A stretch of 64,000 bases of DNA from Clostridium sp. KNHs214 (GCF_000744935.1 NZ_JQMW01000013.1:1-64000); one strand, 5' to 3'; counted from the first letter of the stretch, positions 1 to 7,947 are shown. Program-made: numbers and translations. Notes: generated from the sequence alone by a model not told the origin.

Positions 1-147
1 TTTACCATCAATGTAAATTATTAAAGACCTATCATCCTTAACTCCCTCTAATTTTTCAGTTAGCTTTTGAGCTTCTCTAACCTCACCCTCTAACTCCCTA
101 TATCTTTTAACCCTACGTTCCATATATTCAATTGTCTTTTTATCCAT
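1..147 (-). CDS. Early phage protein, partial (copy A)
   Basis: The first 49 codons of the 83-aa early gene are seen intact at 40866-41117; the rest lies beyond the window edge. Identical to the other copy over the visible part. Function unknown; lysine- and glutamate-rich N-terminus beginning MDKKTIEYMERR. Confidence 0.7.
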   Translation of the reverse strand, partial: MDKKTIEYMERRVKRYRELEGEVREAQKLTEKLEGVKDDRSLIIYIDGK

Positions 148-230
148 CTTTACAAATCCTCCAATCTCATTTAAAATTTAGTTAACGAATTTTTTCTTAA
201 TTTTTTATTTGGCTGCTTCGGCAGCTCTTT

Positions 231-359
231 TTATTTTTTTCTTAAAGCTGCATAAATAGCTTGTTTCTTTGTAAAATATATTTCTGCTATCTCGCTGCAA
301 TTAAGTCCTTCTTGCCTAAATTTCTTTATGTCTTTTATGTCTCCATCTGACCATTGCAA
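231..359 (-). CDS. Small HTH-like ORF, possibly frameshifted (copy A)
   Basis: Copy of 41201-41329. 42 codons from a TTG. The C-terminal part (EGLNCSEIAEIYFTKKQAIY) reads like a small helix-turn-helix. See the intact-copy entry for the likely shared frameshift. Confidence 0.4.
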   Translation of the reverse strand: MQWSDGDIKDIKKFRQEGLNCSEIAEIYFTKKQAIYAALRKK

Positions 360-434
360 TATTTTAAAAAATCACTTTTAAACCCCATATCCTTTTTAAA
401 TTTCTTTTCACTAAATACATATTTAAGACCTCTT

Positions 435-572
435 CTAAAGCATTTTGACACTGTCTTTCATCTCCTCTACTATCAGCTTGTCCAACTCTTGGCTTACCTG
501 CAGAACCTTTTCATTTGTTAAATCTCTATACTTCTCTACAGATACATAAAGCTTTTCTCTTAACTCTTCCAT
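435..572 (-). CDS. Spo0E-like phosphatase (copy A)
   Basis: Identical copy of the 45-aa gene at 41405-41542, with the same GGAGGT ribosome site. See that entry for motif and role. Confidence 0.6.
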   Translation of the reverse strand: MEELREKLYVSVEKYRDLTNEKVLQVSQELDKLIVEEMKDSVKML

Positions 573-574
573 GG

Positions 575-727
575 CTACCTCCAAACTTCTATTATTTGTT
601 CAGTTTCAATATTTATAACCTGGATTTTATCTGCTAAACTTTTTATTCTTAAATAGTTGTTAGGATCATATCCTTGTCCATATAACAATTGTTTTTCTTT
701 AAGGGTCAATCTCTTTGGATGCTTCAA
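575..727 (-). CDS. DUF6906-like small phage protein (copy A)
   Basis: Identical copy of 41545-41697. 50 aa, TTG start behind AGGAGGG, begins MKHPKRLTLKEKQ. Confidence 0.6.
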   Translation of the reverse strand: MKHPKRLTLKEKQLLYGQGYDPNNYLRIKSLADKIQVINIETEQIIEVWR

Positions 728-737
728 ATTATCCCTC

Positions 738-857
738 CTATATTTTTAACTTTCCTTCCATGTACAACCTAGCAATTTACTTCTGTGTAAACCTTACTTA
801 TATCTCTGCCACTCTTATTGGTTATCCTTACAGTTATTTTTGCTTGTTCTTTTTCAT
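738..857 (-). pseudogene. Broken copy of a 39-aa early gene (copy A)
   Basis: In the other copy (41708-41827) this is an open 39-aa gene. Here the poly-A near its start has five A instead of six, so translation ends after MKKNKQK. A compensating extra base follows near 771, so the reading frame is restored only near the end. Either real decay or a homopolymer sequencing error. Confidence 0.65.
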
Positions 858-949
858 ACTTTCAATACCTCCTAGTTTTTATTATAGGTTAGTATTGGTA
901 ATCCATGAACTTTTATACTTATTTCCTAATAAGCAAACTTTAATTTAAG

Positions 950-1117
950 TTAACAGTAATATTTCTCTTTAAAATACTTAATTGGAACTCTCCCTGCTAT
1001 TGTTATATATCCTTTTTCTTTTAACTCCTTATTTAACTGTTGTATAATCTTATAAGCTTTAGATTCAGAGATACCTAAAATTTCTCTCACGTCATCAACT
1101 CTATAAAAACTACTCAT
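950..1117 (-). CDS. Small HTH/excisionase-like protein (copy A)
   Basis: Identical copy of 41922-42089 (55 aa). See that entry. Confidence 0.6.
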   Translation of the reverse strand: MSSFYRVDDVREILGISESKAYKIIQQLNKELKEKGYITIAGRVPIKYFKEKYYC

Positions 1118-1126
1118 TTTCATCAC

Positions 1127-1906
1127 CTATATTATTTCCTCTACAACTTCCTCAATAAAAGCATGTACCGCATTGTATTTACTTGCGGGTATGTCTTCCC
1201 ACTTAACAACTCCAAACTCTTTAAAAATTTTACCTTTGGCTTTTCTATAAGCATTAGTATTTGCAGTCACCGTAATGCCTAATTTTTCGCTTAGTTCCTC
1301 TTTAAGCTTGTCAGAAAGTCTTTTAGTATTAACTGCCCTAAAGCCTATTAATGACTTTAAATCTTCTCTATCTTGGTCGTAAATAACTGATTGGTCATAC
1401 ATTAACTTACTCATGCTATTAACTTGATTTTCTATGTTATTCATTGCTGGTACTAAATTTGTTAGTATTTGATTTAATGTTGGTAGCGATGTAGATAAAA
1501 CTTGCAGTACTCCATTATTCATTCGTAGTTGTCCATTCTCTCTAGCTTCATCTAATGTCACTAAAAAGTTCTTATACCTCATTGCTTTATCGCTATGACA
1601 TTCTAAGGCTAATCTTTTACTTAACCAGCTACTCATATAAATTGTGTTCCTATCATCTGTGTTTTCAATCTCATCTAAGATGTAATAAATTTCCTTGGAC
1701 GAAGGTTTGTCCACACAATTTTTACCAATAAGTTTAAGTTTCTCTTTAATTCTGTCCCATCTTACAAATTCATACTTTCCACCAACCTTGGTGGAAACTC
1801 CAATAAGCCCACAACTTTTAGCGGTACACACTAAATTAATAAGTGTTACTCCTTTGTCAGTTTTTACTTTTACCTCCTGACCTTCAAACATTGTTATTTT
1901 ATTCAT
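1127..1906 (-). CDS. Phage antirepressor with ORF6C C-terminus (copy A)
   Basis: Identical 259-aa copy of 42099-42878. See that entry for domains. Confidence 0.8.
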   Translation of the reverse strand: MNKITMFEGQEVKVKTDKGVTLINLVCTAKSCGLIGVSTKVGGKYEFVRWDRIKEKLKLIGKNCVDKPSSKEIYYILDEIENTDDRNTIYMSSWLSKRLALECHSDKAMRYKNFLVTLDEARENGQLRMNNGVLQVLSTSLPTLNQILTNLVPAMNNIENQVNSMSKLMYDQSVIYDQDREDLKSLIGFRAVNTKRLSDKLKEELSEKLGITVTANTNAYRKAKGKIFKEFGVVKWEDIPASKYNAVHAFIEEVVEEII

Positions 1907-1933
1907 AAATTCACCTTCATTTCAAATAACTTT

Positions 1934-2293
1934 GTTGCATTATGCAACACCATTACAAAAAAAATATTTGTCGAATTCTGAGATGTCAATTTTTATATTT
2001 TAGATAATGTGAATGCTTCTTCTAAGCTCATGGCTCTAATGTTATTAATCTTTTGACTAACGGTTGGCGCTGCAAGATTTAATTTTTCTGCTATATCTTT
2101 TTGAGTTTAATCCAAGCTCCATTATTCTTGCTTTTAATTTTAATGTATTTACCATGTTTCTACCTCCTTATACGTATATTTTGTCGCGTTATGCAACTTT
2201 ATAATACCTAATATACATTAAATTTATTTTAATGTCAATAGCATTATACAACTTTTTTTATACAATTCCTTTTTATAAGTTGCATAACGCAAA
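1934..2293. promoter_or_regulatory. Immunity operator region (copy A)
   Basis: Carries the same four GTTGCATTATGCAAC-type sites and divergent promoters as 42906-43280. The perfect palindrome here lies at about 1934-1948; the leftward TTGACA box is at 2233-2238. Confidence 0.7.
1940..2155 (-). pseudogene. Frameshifted Cro-like regulator (copy A)
   Basis: The intact 71-aa HTH gene is at 42912-43127. Here an extra T at about 2107 shifts the frame after MVNTLKLKARIMELGL, inside the helix-turn-helix, and a missing base near 1996 restores it near the end. If real, this copy lacks the Cro-like switch protein. Confidence 0.75.
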
Positions 2294-2329
2294 TAATTGT
2301 GTTATTATTTTTTACAGAGGTGATTAAAA

Positions 2330-3018
2330 ATGATAAACAATATTGAAATAGGTAAAAGAATTAAAGAAAGAAGAGAGGAATTAGGTCTAACTATTCAATA
2401 TATAGCCGATAAAGTTAAAGTTCATAAATCTACTATTCAAAGATACGAGACTGGGAATATAAAGGATATTAAAATACCAGTAATTGAATCTATTGCCAAA
2501 GCTCTTCAAGTAAATCCAATGTGGATTATAGGAGAAGTCAATATTAAGGAAATGCATAGTGCAGAATATGAACAAGTAACTTATCTATCAAATATATATT
2601 TTCAAGGTGTAATGAAGTGGAGTGAAGATAACTTTTAAGCGAAAATGACACTATCATATTAAGGGAACATTTTAGTGATTTATTGCTTAGGTATAAAGAT
2701 TTGATAGAGTCCTATGTATATGCAACAATTCATTGGAAAAATTCAAAAGGAGATTATAAAACTATCTACAAGGACAGATTATCAGATGAAAAAATTATGG
2801 AATTATTTTTCAAACAAGAATTAGAGCAAAAAATAAAATCTCTGACTGATTGGGTTGATGCATTGCCTAATTGGATATCTAGAAACAAAAATGAAATATC
2901 TGCAACTAAAGAAGATTATCTGACTCCATTGGCAGCACATGATAAAGATGGTATTTTTCCGGATGAAGATATGCAGCATGATTTAGATATTATGAAAAAT
3001 GATAAGTTTTGGGATTAA
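2330..3018 (+). pseudogene. Frameshifted phage repressor (copy A)
   Basis: One A is missing at about 2628 relative to the intact 229-aa repressor at 43302-43991. Translation leaves the frame after residue ~99 (SEDNF then stop), splitting the gene into an HTH-only 102-aa product and an unstarted C-terminal frame. If real, the truncated protein keeps the DNA-binding domain but loses the C-terminal half. It lies in a run of A, the classic site of a sequencing indel. Confidence 0.8.
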
Positions 3019-3032
3019 TGCATGGTGATTTT

Positions 3033-3491
3033 ATGAAATATGATACTTTGCTTCAAGAAGCATATGAGAATGACATAAAAGTTAAAGAAATTGAATTAAG
3101 ATCCAAAGATGGTTTATGCAGAACTAATAGAATAGCTATTAATAAAAATTTAAAAACAGATAAAGAAAAATGTTGTATATTAGCAGAAGAGCTTGGTCAC
3201 TATTATTTAACTGTAGGTGATATTACTGACCAAACTAAAATTAAAAATAGAAAACAGGAGCTTACAGCTAGAAATTGGGGATATGAAAAGCTTGTAGGAA
3301 TTATAGATATAATTAATGCATTTAATTTAGGTATTAGAACCAAACATGAAATGGCTGAACACCTAAATATTACAGAAGAATTTTTAGAAAAAGCTATACA
3401 GCATTATAAACAAAAATATGGTATCTACATGGAAATAGATGAATATCTAGTGTACTTTGAGCCATCACTTATTGTTGTTAAAAAGTTTTAG
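3033..3491 (+). CDS. ImmA/IrrE-like metallopeptidase (copy A)
   Basis: Identical copy of 44006-44464 (152 aa). Start chosen at the ATG behind GGTGATTTT. See the intact-copy entry. Confidence 0.75.
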   Translation: MKYDTLLQEAYENDIKVKEIELRSKDGLCRTNRIAINKNLKTDKEKCCILAEELGHYYLTVGDITDQTKIKNRKQELTARNWGYEKLVGIIDIINAFNLGIRTKHEMAEHLNITEEFLEKAIQHYKQKYGIYMEIDEYLVYFEPSLIVVKKF

Positions 3492-3568
3492 ACAGTTATA
3501 TTAATCTTATAATATAGCTGTCTATTTTATAAATATTATAAAAACAAACACTTGAAAGGAGAGTTTTT

Positions 3569-4618
3569 ATGCCTACTTATAAGGACAAAAAAAGGGGTAC
3601 CTATTATTGCAGTTTTTACTACACCGACTGGACTGGTGCCAAAAAAAGAAAAAAGAAGGAGGGATTTAAAAAAGAAAGTGAAGCTAAAAAATTTGAAAGA
3701 GAATTTTTGTCAAAGCAACAAAATGATTGTGGTATAAGTTTTAAATCTCTTGTGGAATTATATTTAGAAGATGCTTCCACAAGAGTTAGAATTACTACAT
3801 TAGAAAATAAAAAATATATTATTAATTTAAAAATACTACCTTATTTTGAAAAAATGAATGTTAATGATATTACACCAAATCACATTAGGAAGTGGCAAAA
3901 CAAGCTTATTAAAGAAGGATATTCATCAACGTATTTAAGACTTATAAATAATCAAATAAGTGCTATATTTAATTTTGCAATTAAATATTACAATTTAAGT
4001 TCTAGTCCAGCACTAAAAGCTGGTTCTATGGGAAAAAAGAATGCTGAAAGTATGCAATTTTGGACAGTTGATGAATTTAAAAAATTTATAGAATTTAATA
4101 ATAAACCTATATCAGCATTAGCCTTTAAAGTATTATTTTGGACCGGGATAAGAAGTGGAGAATTAATGGCTCTCACATTCAAAGATATTGATTTAGTTAA
4201 TAAAACGTTAAGTATTAATAAAACTTATACAAGACTTAATGGTGAAGATATAATAAATGAACCTAAAACTCCTAAGAGTAAAAGAGTAATTGCTATATCT
4301 GATTCTTTATGTGAAGATATAAAAGAATATAAAGATAAATTATATGATTATAAGGAAACTGATAGGATTTTCAACTTTACAAAATTTTTTCTAAAACATG
4401 AAATGCAAAGAGTATGTAAAAAAAGTGGGGTAAAACAAATCCGAATACATGATTTAAGGCACTCACATGCTTCTCTTTTAATCGAACTTGGTTTTACTCC
4501 ACTTCTAATTTCTGAAAGACTAGGACATGAGAAAGTACAAACTACTCTTGACACTTACTCTCATTTATATCCCAATAAAGGTGATGTTGTTGCAAATAAG
4601 CTTAACGATTTATATTAG
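3569..4618 (+). CDS. int: Tyrosine integrase (copy A)
   Basis: 349-aa copy identical to 44542-45591, with R195, H294, R297, H320 and Y330 all present. The stop codon overlaps the first AGTACG arm site of the att junction. Both integrases appear functional. Confidence 0.92.
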   Translation: MPTYKDKKRGTYYCSFYYTDWTGAKKRKKKEGFKKESEAKKFEREFLSKQQNDCGISFKSLVELYLEDASTRVRITTLENKKYIINLKILPYFEKMNVNDITPNHIRKWQNKLIKEGYSSTYLRLINNQISAIFNFAIKYYNLSSSPALKAGSMGKKNAESMQFWTVDEFKKFIEFNNKPISALAFKVLFWTGIRSGELMALTFKDIDLVNKTLSINKTYTRLNGEDIINEPKTPKSKRVIAISDSLCEDIKEYKDKLYDYKETDRIFNFTKFFLKHEMQRVCKKSGVKQIRIHDLRHSHASLLIELGFTPLLISERLGHEKVQTTLDTYSHLYPNKGDVVANKLNDLY

Positions 4619-4824
4619 TACGTTTTCAGTACGTTTTTAAATTTATAATTATCAAACACATTTATATATAAGGCTTATATAAATTTTGATTTCTATTCCC
4701 ACTCAATCACATTATTTAAGTAAGGTTTATCAAACGTTGATATTCCTTACTTTCATTATATTAATTATACATATTATATTGTATTTTATAGGTTATTAAA
4801 AAATATTAGTACGATTTTAGTACG
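4617..4824. other. attP-type junction between the two prophage units
   Basis: A core (TTTCTATTCCCACTCAAT, 4690-4707) lies between two pairs of arm-like repeats: AGTACG at 4617-4622 and 4628-4633 on the integrase side, and AGTACG at 4808-4813 and 4819-4824 on the other. Both pairs have the same 11-bp period, one DNA turn. This is the layout of a lambda-type attP with P and P' arms. The sequence at the guaA junction (45590-45680) has only the integrase-side pair. Right-hand divergence from guaA starts at 4708. Confidence 0.8.
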
Positions 4825-4828
4825 GAAA

Positions 4829-4851
4829 AAGCTCTAGGTAAACTAGAGCTT
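4829..4851 (-). terminator. Terminator of the att-proximal membrane gene
   Basis: Perfect 9-bp stem AAGCTCTAG/CTAGAGCTT with a GTAAA loop, followed on the minus strand by TTTTT. Lies 10 bp past the stop of the 4861-5217 gene and next to the attP arm. Confidence 0.75.
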
Positions 4852-4860
4852 CTTTACTTC

Positions 4861-5217
4861 CTATTCAGCTTCTTTTAAATATAATTCTTTATTTTTAACT
4901 AAATGAAAAATCAATAGAGCAGCAAATATTAAATTTAATGTTGACCAAATTTTTAAATCTGAAAATGTACCTGCATTAGCAAATCCTATTACTCCGCCTA
5001 ATACATAAAATACTATAGAAGTAATGACCATTCCTTTGTGTTTCTTAGATACTAATACAACTATTCCACCTATAAGCATACATATGCTTAAAATAAGTCC
5101 AGCTGAACCACTCACCTCTTTTGAATTTGACATGGCATTTCCTAATCCCGCTGCACATGACTGAAATGTAACTATGAAGAAAAGAACAATACTGATAATT
5201 CCTACAACTTTTTTCAT
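4861..5217 (-). CDS. Small membrane protein with lipobox-like N-terminus
   Basis: 118 aa, function unknown. The N-terminus has a Lys-start and hydrophobic stretch ending FIVTFQSC at Cys21, which resembles a lipoprotein signal, followed by three more hydrophobic segments (about 40-57, 64-82, 90-107). It has its own strong promoter and terminator and sits beside attP, outside the late operon, so it is probably expressed in the lysogen. Lysogenic conversion or superinfection exclusion would be plausible by position only. Confidence 0.65.
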   Translation of the reverse strand: MKKVVGIISIVLFFIVTFQSCAAGLGNAMSNSKEVSGSAGLILSICMLIGGIVVLVSKKHKGMVITSIVFYVLGGVIGFANAGTFSDLKIWSTLNLIFAALLIFHLVKNKELYLKEAE

Positions 5218-5252
5218 AACATTTACCTCCTAATATGTAATTCTACCATTAA

Positions 5253-5281
5253 ATTATACAATAGCTTGTACAATTTGTAAA
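5253..5281 (-). promoter_or_regulatory. Sigma-A promoter for the att-proximal membrane gene
   Basis: On the minus strand TTTACA (5276-5281), a 17-bp spacer and TATAAT (5253-5258), followed by an AGGAGG ribosome site before the ATG. Confidence 0.7.
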
Positions 5282-5311
5282 CATATGAAAAACAGGGTAA
5301 TTTTATCTACT

Positions 5312-5659
5312 CTATAAAAACTTACTTAATTCATCCATTTCATTTTTTTCAAGTTCACTCACTTCTAGTGACTTCTCCTCGCAGTTACTCACTTCTACTA
5401 ACTTATCATCACTATCACTCACTATATTATTGTCAATGTTACTCACTTGTGGTGACTTTGTATCACCTTGAGTTACTTCTGATTGAGTAACTTTGAGTAA
5501 TGGTGTATCACAGTTACTCACTATATAGCTAAAAATAATCTCCTTGATGGCTGCATTAGGATTTAAGCAGCCATCAAGGAATTGTATTATCTGTTTTTCT
5601 TTATCTTTGGAGTTATTAAGTGTGAATTGTACCCTTCTGCTATTCTTACTTATTGCCAT
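5312..5659 (-). CDS. ParR-like partition adaptor
   Basis: 115 aa from the ATG at 5659 (MAISKNSRR), which fits the position downstream of ParM better than longer in-frame starts inside parM. The first ~65 residues are basic and then amphipathic, as in small DNA-binding adaptors of type II partition systems; the tail is acidic and low-complexity with repeated VSN/VTQ units. It overlaps the 3' end of parM by 14 bp, so the two are translationally coupled. Called ParR-like from position and size; sequence similarity is not evident by eye. The DNA of its 3' half carries iteron-like repeats. Confidence 0.55.
   Translation of the reverse strand: MAISKNSRRVQFTLNNSKDKEKQIIQFLDGCLNPNAAIKEIIFSYIVSNCDTPLLKVTQSEVTQGDTKSPQVSNIDNNIVSDSDDKLVEVSNCEEKSLEVSELEKNEMDELSKFL
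5353..5525. repeat. Iteron-like GTTACTCACT repeats inside parR
   Basis: At least six copies of a motif close to GTTACTCACTTC occur at 5353, 5384, 5411, 5438, 5471 (with an inverted partner to 5492) and 5513. Spacing is about 27 bp for several of them. They lie within the coding sequence of the acidic ParR tail, so they may be coding repeats, a centromere (parC), or both. Confidence 0.6.
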
Positions 5660-6518
5660 TATTATTCCACACCTTCTTAGTTGCTTCAAGCGCCCCATCT
5701 GCATTACTGGTACTTGCATTTTCTAATATAGTATTACTTGGCAGTTTCAATTGTTTTATATAGTCTTTTAACATTAAGCTTGTACCACCAGTCCAATATA
5801 CTTTGTAAGTTGATAGGTTAACATATGGCTTTATAGCATTTAGTATATTATTTAAAAATAAATTATACTCTTTTGGATTTACTGTAATTATTTTATTATT
5901 TATAAGCCTTTGAATATCTTCCTCACTGTAATCTTTATTCTCTATATTTTTAATTTTAGTATAGAAGTCATATGATCCAAGCTTAACGGTTTGCAATTTT
6001 ACTACTTTTCCATTTTCAAAAACGCTTAAATTTATTGTTCTACTTCCACAATCTATTAAACATATGTCGCCCTGCCTCTGTTCTTTTGTTAAACTAAAAT
6101 AAGAACTATAACCTTCAGGTAAAATTAAAGCATCTTCTATATTAATATTCTTATCCTGGCCATTAAACTTTAATTTAGTATTCTTATGTTTATTTATTAT
6201 ATCCAATAGCTTGTTTTTATTGGCCATCTGCATTATAGGCAACATTAGACATAAATTAGTTTTTATAACATCTTCTTTGTTAGCCTTGCATATAGCATAC
6301 ATTAGTTGAGGAATGAAATTCTCCTTATTAGTTTTATCATACTCCTTTGAAAATTCTCCTATAGTTAAGTATGTTATAAATCCATCTATCTCCACCCTTT
6401 GAAAACTTTCTTGATAACTTTGATAATCTGTAGTGTATTTTGAGCTAAAACTACCTTTGTTTTCACCTATATATTTAATGTAGTAATTTCCTAAATCTAC
6501 AACTGTTATTTTACTCAT
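5646..6518 (-). CDS. ParM-like actin-family ATPase
   Basis: 290 aa. ParM-type proteins form ATP-driven filaments that push sister plasmids apart. Visible signatures are the N-terminal phosphate-1 motif VDLGNYYIKY (residues ~7-16), the second phosphate loop LIDCGSRTINLSVF (~173-186) and the adenosine loop YWTGGTSLML (~241-250). Length is slightly short of typical ParM (~320). Followed by an overlapping ParR-like gene and preceded by two small genes and a Rep-like gene. A plasmid-type segregation gene is unusual in a phage that also has an integrase. Confidence 0.8.
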   Translation of the reverse strand: MSKITVVDLGNYYIKYIGENKGSFSSKYTTDYQSYQESFQRVEIDGFITYLTIGEFSKEYDKTNKENFIPQLMYAICKANKEDVIKTNLCLMLPIMQMANKNKLLDIINKHKNTKLKFNGQDKNINIEDALILPEGYSSYFSLTKEQRQGDICLIDCGSRTINLSVFENGKVVKLQTVKLGSYDFYTKIKNIENKDYSEEDIQRLINNKIITVNPKEYNLFLNNILNAIKPYVNLSTYKVYWTGGTSLMLKDYIKQLKLPSNTILENASTSNADGALEATKKVWNNNGNK

Positions 6519-6542
6519 TTTAATTACCTCCAGTTTTTATAT

Positions 6543-6731
6543 TTATAGAATATTTCTTAATATCTTCAAGATATCTTCTTTCGTATAATTTTCTTTTTCA
6601 GTACATTCTATTTTATTCAACTCTAAACTTATATTTTTTCTACTCTCAAATCTTCTATGGTCATTCTTATTTAAAGTTTTAAAAAACTCTACAATCTCGT
6701 ATACTTCTGTAACATCATAAGAATTACTCAT
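6543..6731 (-). CDS. Hypothetical small protein of the partition cassette
   Basis: 62 aa (MSNSYDVTEVYEIVEFF...), acidic, no recognisable domain. Lies directly upstream of parM in the same operon and 2 bp downstream of the next small gene, so it is co-transcribed with the plasmid-like cassette. Confidence 0.55.
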   Translation of the reverse strand: MSNSYDVTEVYEIVEFFKTLNKNDHRRFESRKNISLELNKIECTEKENYTKEDILKILRNIL

Positions 6732-6733
6732 TC

Positions 6734-6922
6734 TTACATACCCCCATCTATTTTATTATTAACTTCAATAAATTCTAGTAGTAATTTATACGCCTCTAAT
6801 TGCCCTTTATGGTAACTAGTTAATTCACTTTCTTCACCGAATAACTCTAAATTCCTATTGTAATCCCTTTCGCTTGACTCTACTGATTTTTTTAAAATCT
6901 TTATTATAAGTTCAATATTCAT
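6734..6922 (-). CDS. Hypothetical small helical protein of the partition cassette
   Basis: 62 aa, predicted largely helical and charged (KKSVESSERDYNRN). No known family recognised. Located between rep-like gene and the 6543 gene with 13-bp and 2-bp gaps. Confidence 0.55.
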   Translation of the reverse strand: MNIELIIKILKKSVESSERDYNRNLELFGEESELTSYHKGQLEAYKLLLEFIEVNNKIDGGM

Positions 6923-6935
6923 TTAAATCACCCTC

Positions 6936-7610
6936 CTATACTGGCAACTCATATTCTTCTCCGTAGAGTAATGCCTTTTCAAGTTTGTCATAATCATATT
7001 TCCGTTGTGCATAATCATTAAATGTACTTGTCTTCACCTTATTTTCTTTATGGCATACATTGTTTTTTATACACCATAATGTATATTTGAAAAGATTTTT
7101 AACATTGCTCTGCTGCAAAGCATATTTATAAGCTTGTATTATTTTTAAAATATTATTACTAGCAGCCCTTAATAGCTCCATAGCATTTCCTTTATTAAAT
7201 CCAGTTTCTTTAGTTACTATATCTACATCTTTATCTACTGGTTCTATAACTTCATCAATATAAATTTGTCCCTCTATTGGAGCATTACCATCACTGTCCA
7301 CTGGTTTTTTATTAAGTTTTTCTTCTACTGGAGCAGTAGATTTTTCTTTACCCAGGCTATAAGTATATTCAAATCTACCATTAACACTTGTTTTAGTCTG
7401 TATTAATAAGCCTTTTTCTTTAAGTTCTTTCCATGCTCTATTAAACCTAATAAGCCCTAATCCAGTAACAGATTTTATATGAGATTTGTTTATTTTAAAT
7501 CCTGGAATTGAAATATATCTTGATAGAATTGCATAAATGCCTTTTGCATCAAAAGATATGCTTTGGTCTTCTAATATAGAATTGTCTATTTTAGTAAATC
7601 CGTTACTCAT
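6936..7610 (-). CDS. Rep-like winged-helix replication protein
   Basis: 224 aa. The first ~90 residues (FTKIDNSILEDQSISFDAKG ... FNRAWKELKEKGLL) match the winged-helix domain found at the N-terminus of plasmid and phage replication initiators and DnaD-like proteins of Firmicutes. The middle is a poorly conserved linker (~92-130) and the C-terminal part (~130-215) is helical. First gene of the cassette that ends with parMR. It could be an initiator for a plasmid state or only a transcription factor; the phage has its own primase-helicase elsewhere. Confidence 0.6.
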   Translation of the reverse strand: MSNGFTKIDNSILEDQSISFDAKGIYAILSRYISIPGFKINKSHIKSVTGLGLIRFNRAWKELKEKGLLIQTKTSVNGRFEYTYSLGKEKSTAPVEEKLNKKPVDSDGNAPIEGQIYIDEVIEPVDKDVDIVTKETGFNKGNAMELLRAASNNILKIIQAYKYALQQSNVKNLFKYTLWCIKNNVCHKENKVKTSTFNDYAQRKYDYDKLEKALLYGEEYELPV

Positions 7611-7624
7611 AGTTGACCTCCTTA

Positions 7625-7689
7625 TTGATTAATGTTAATTAATATTGATTAATTTATTTTAGTATACAACATTGATTAACATTAATCAA
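7625..7689. promoter_or_regulatory. Promoter and TTGATTAA operators of the rep-par cassette
   Basis: On the minus strand TTGATT (7684-7689), a 17-bp spacer and TATACT (7661-7666). The -35 box sits in the palindrome TTGATTAATGTTAATCAA (7672-7689), and further TTGATTAA copies occur at 7625 and 7645. The divergent RHH gene at 7780 is the obvious candidate to bind them. Confidence 0.6.
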
Positions 7690-7779
7690 CTATTTTTTTG
7701 AAAAAAGTTAATTAATATTGCTTATAATTAATTAATTTATATGGTATAATATAGATATAATCAAATCTAGGAGGTTTTT

Positions 7780-7947
7780 ATGGAAAATAAAAAAGATACT
7801 TTAGTTAATAGAGAACGTTATTCAAGTACATTTGATAAAGAGCTATTAAAAGAATTTAAAGAGTTGTCAGCTGAAACTTCTATTCCAATCTCAAAATTAT
7901 TTGATAAAGCTTTAGAATTGTTATTAAAAGAATATGGAAAAAGGTAA
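7780..7947 (+). CDS. Ribbon-helix-helix regulator
   Basis: 55 aa, short enough to be easily missed. ATG behind TAGGAGGTTTTT. After a polar N-arm the segment RYSSTFDKELLKEFKELS forms the strand and first helix, and SIPISKLFDKALELLLKEY the second helix, as in CopG/Arc-type repressors. Divergent from the rep-par operon across the TTGATTAA palindromes, so it probably represses that operon and itself. Followed at once by its own terminator. Confidence 0.75.
   Translation: MENKKDTLVNRERYSSTFDKELLKEFKELSAETSIPISKLFDKALELLLKEYGKR

Larger units (their letters stand above)
1..4707. mobile_element. Right (integrase) end of a first prophage copy
   Basis: This stretch repeats 40971-45680 almost base for base: the same gene order from the 83-aa early gene through the integrase to the att core. 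Its start lies outside the window. Seven single-base indels separate the two copies, all between about 770 and 2630; the integrase and ImmA parts read identically. It is either the upstream member of a tandem prophage pair or an assembly read-through of circular phage DNA. Genes are described fully under the intact copy. Confidence 0.9.

Noticed and set aside
3552-3737. 61-codon frame overlapping the start of the integrase (also at 44525)
   Set aside because: It is an out-of-frame Lys-rich reading of the integrase N-terminus and has no ribosome site of its own.
5660-5719. Upstream extension of the ParR-like gene
   Set aside because: The extension lies inside parM; the ATG at 5659 gives the sensible coupled start.
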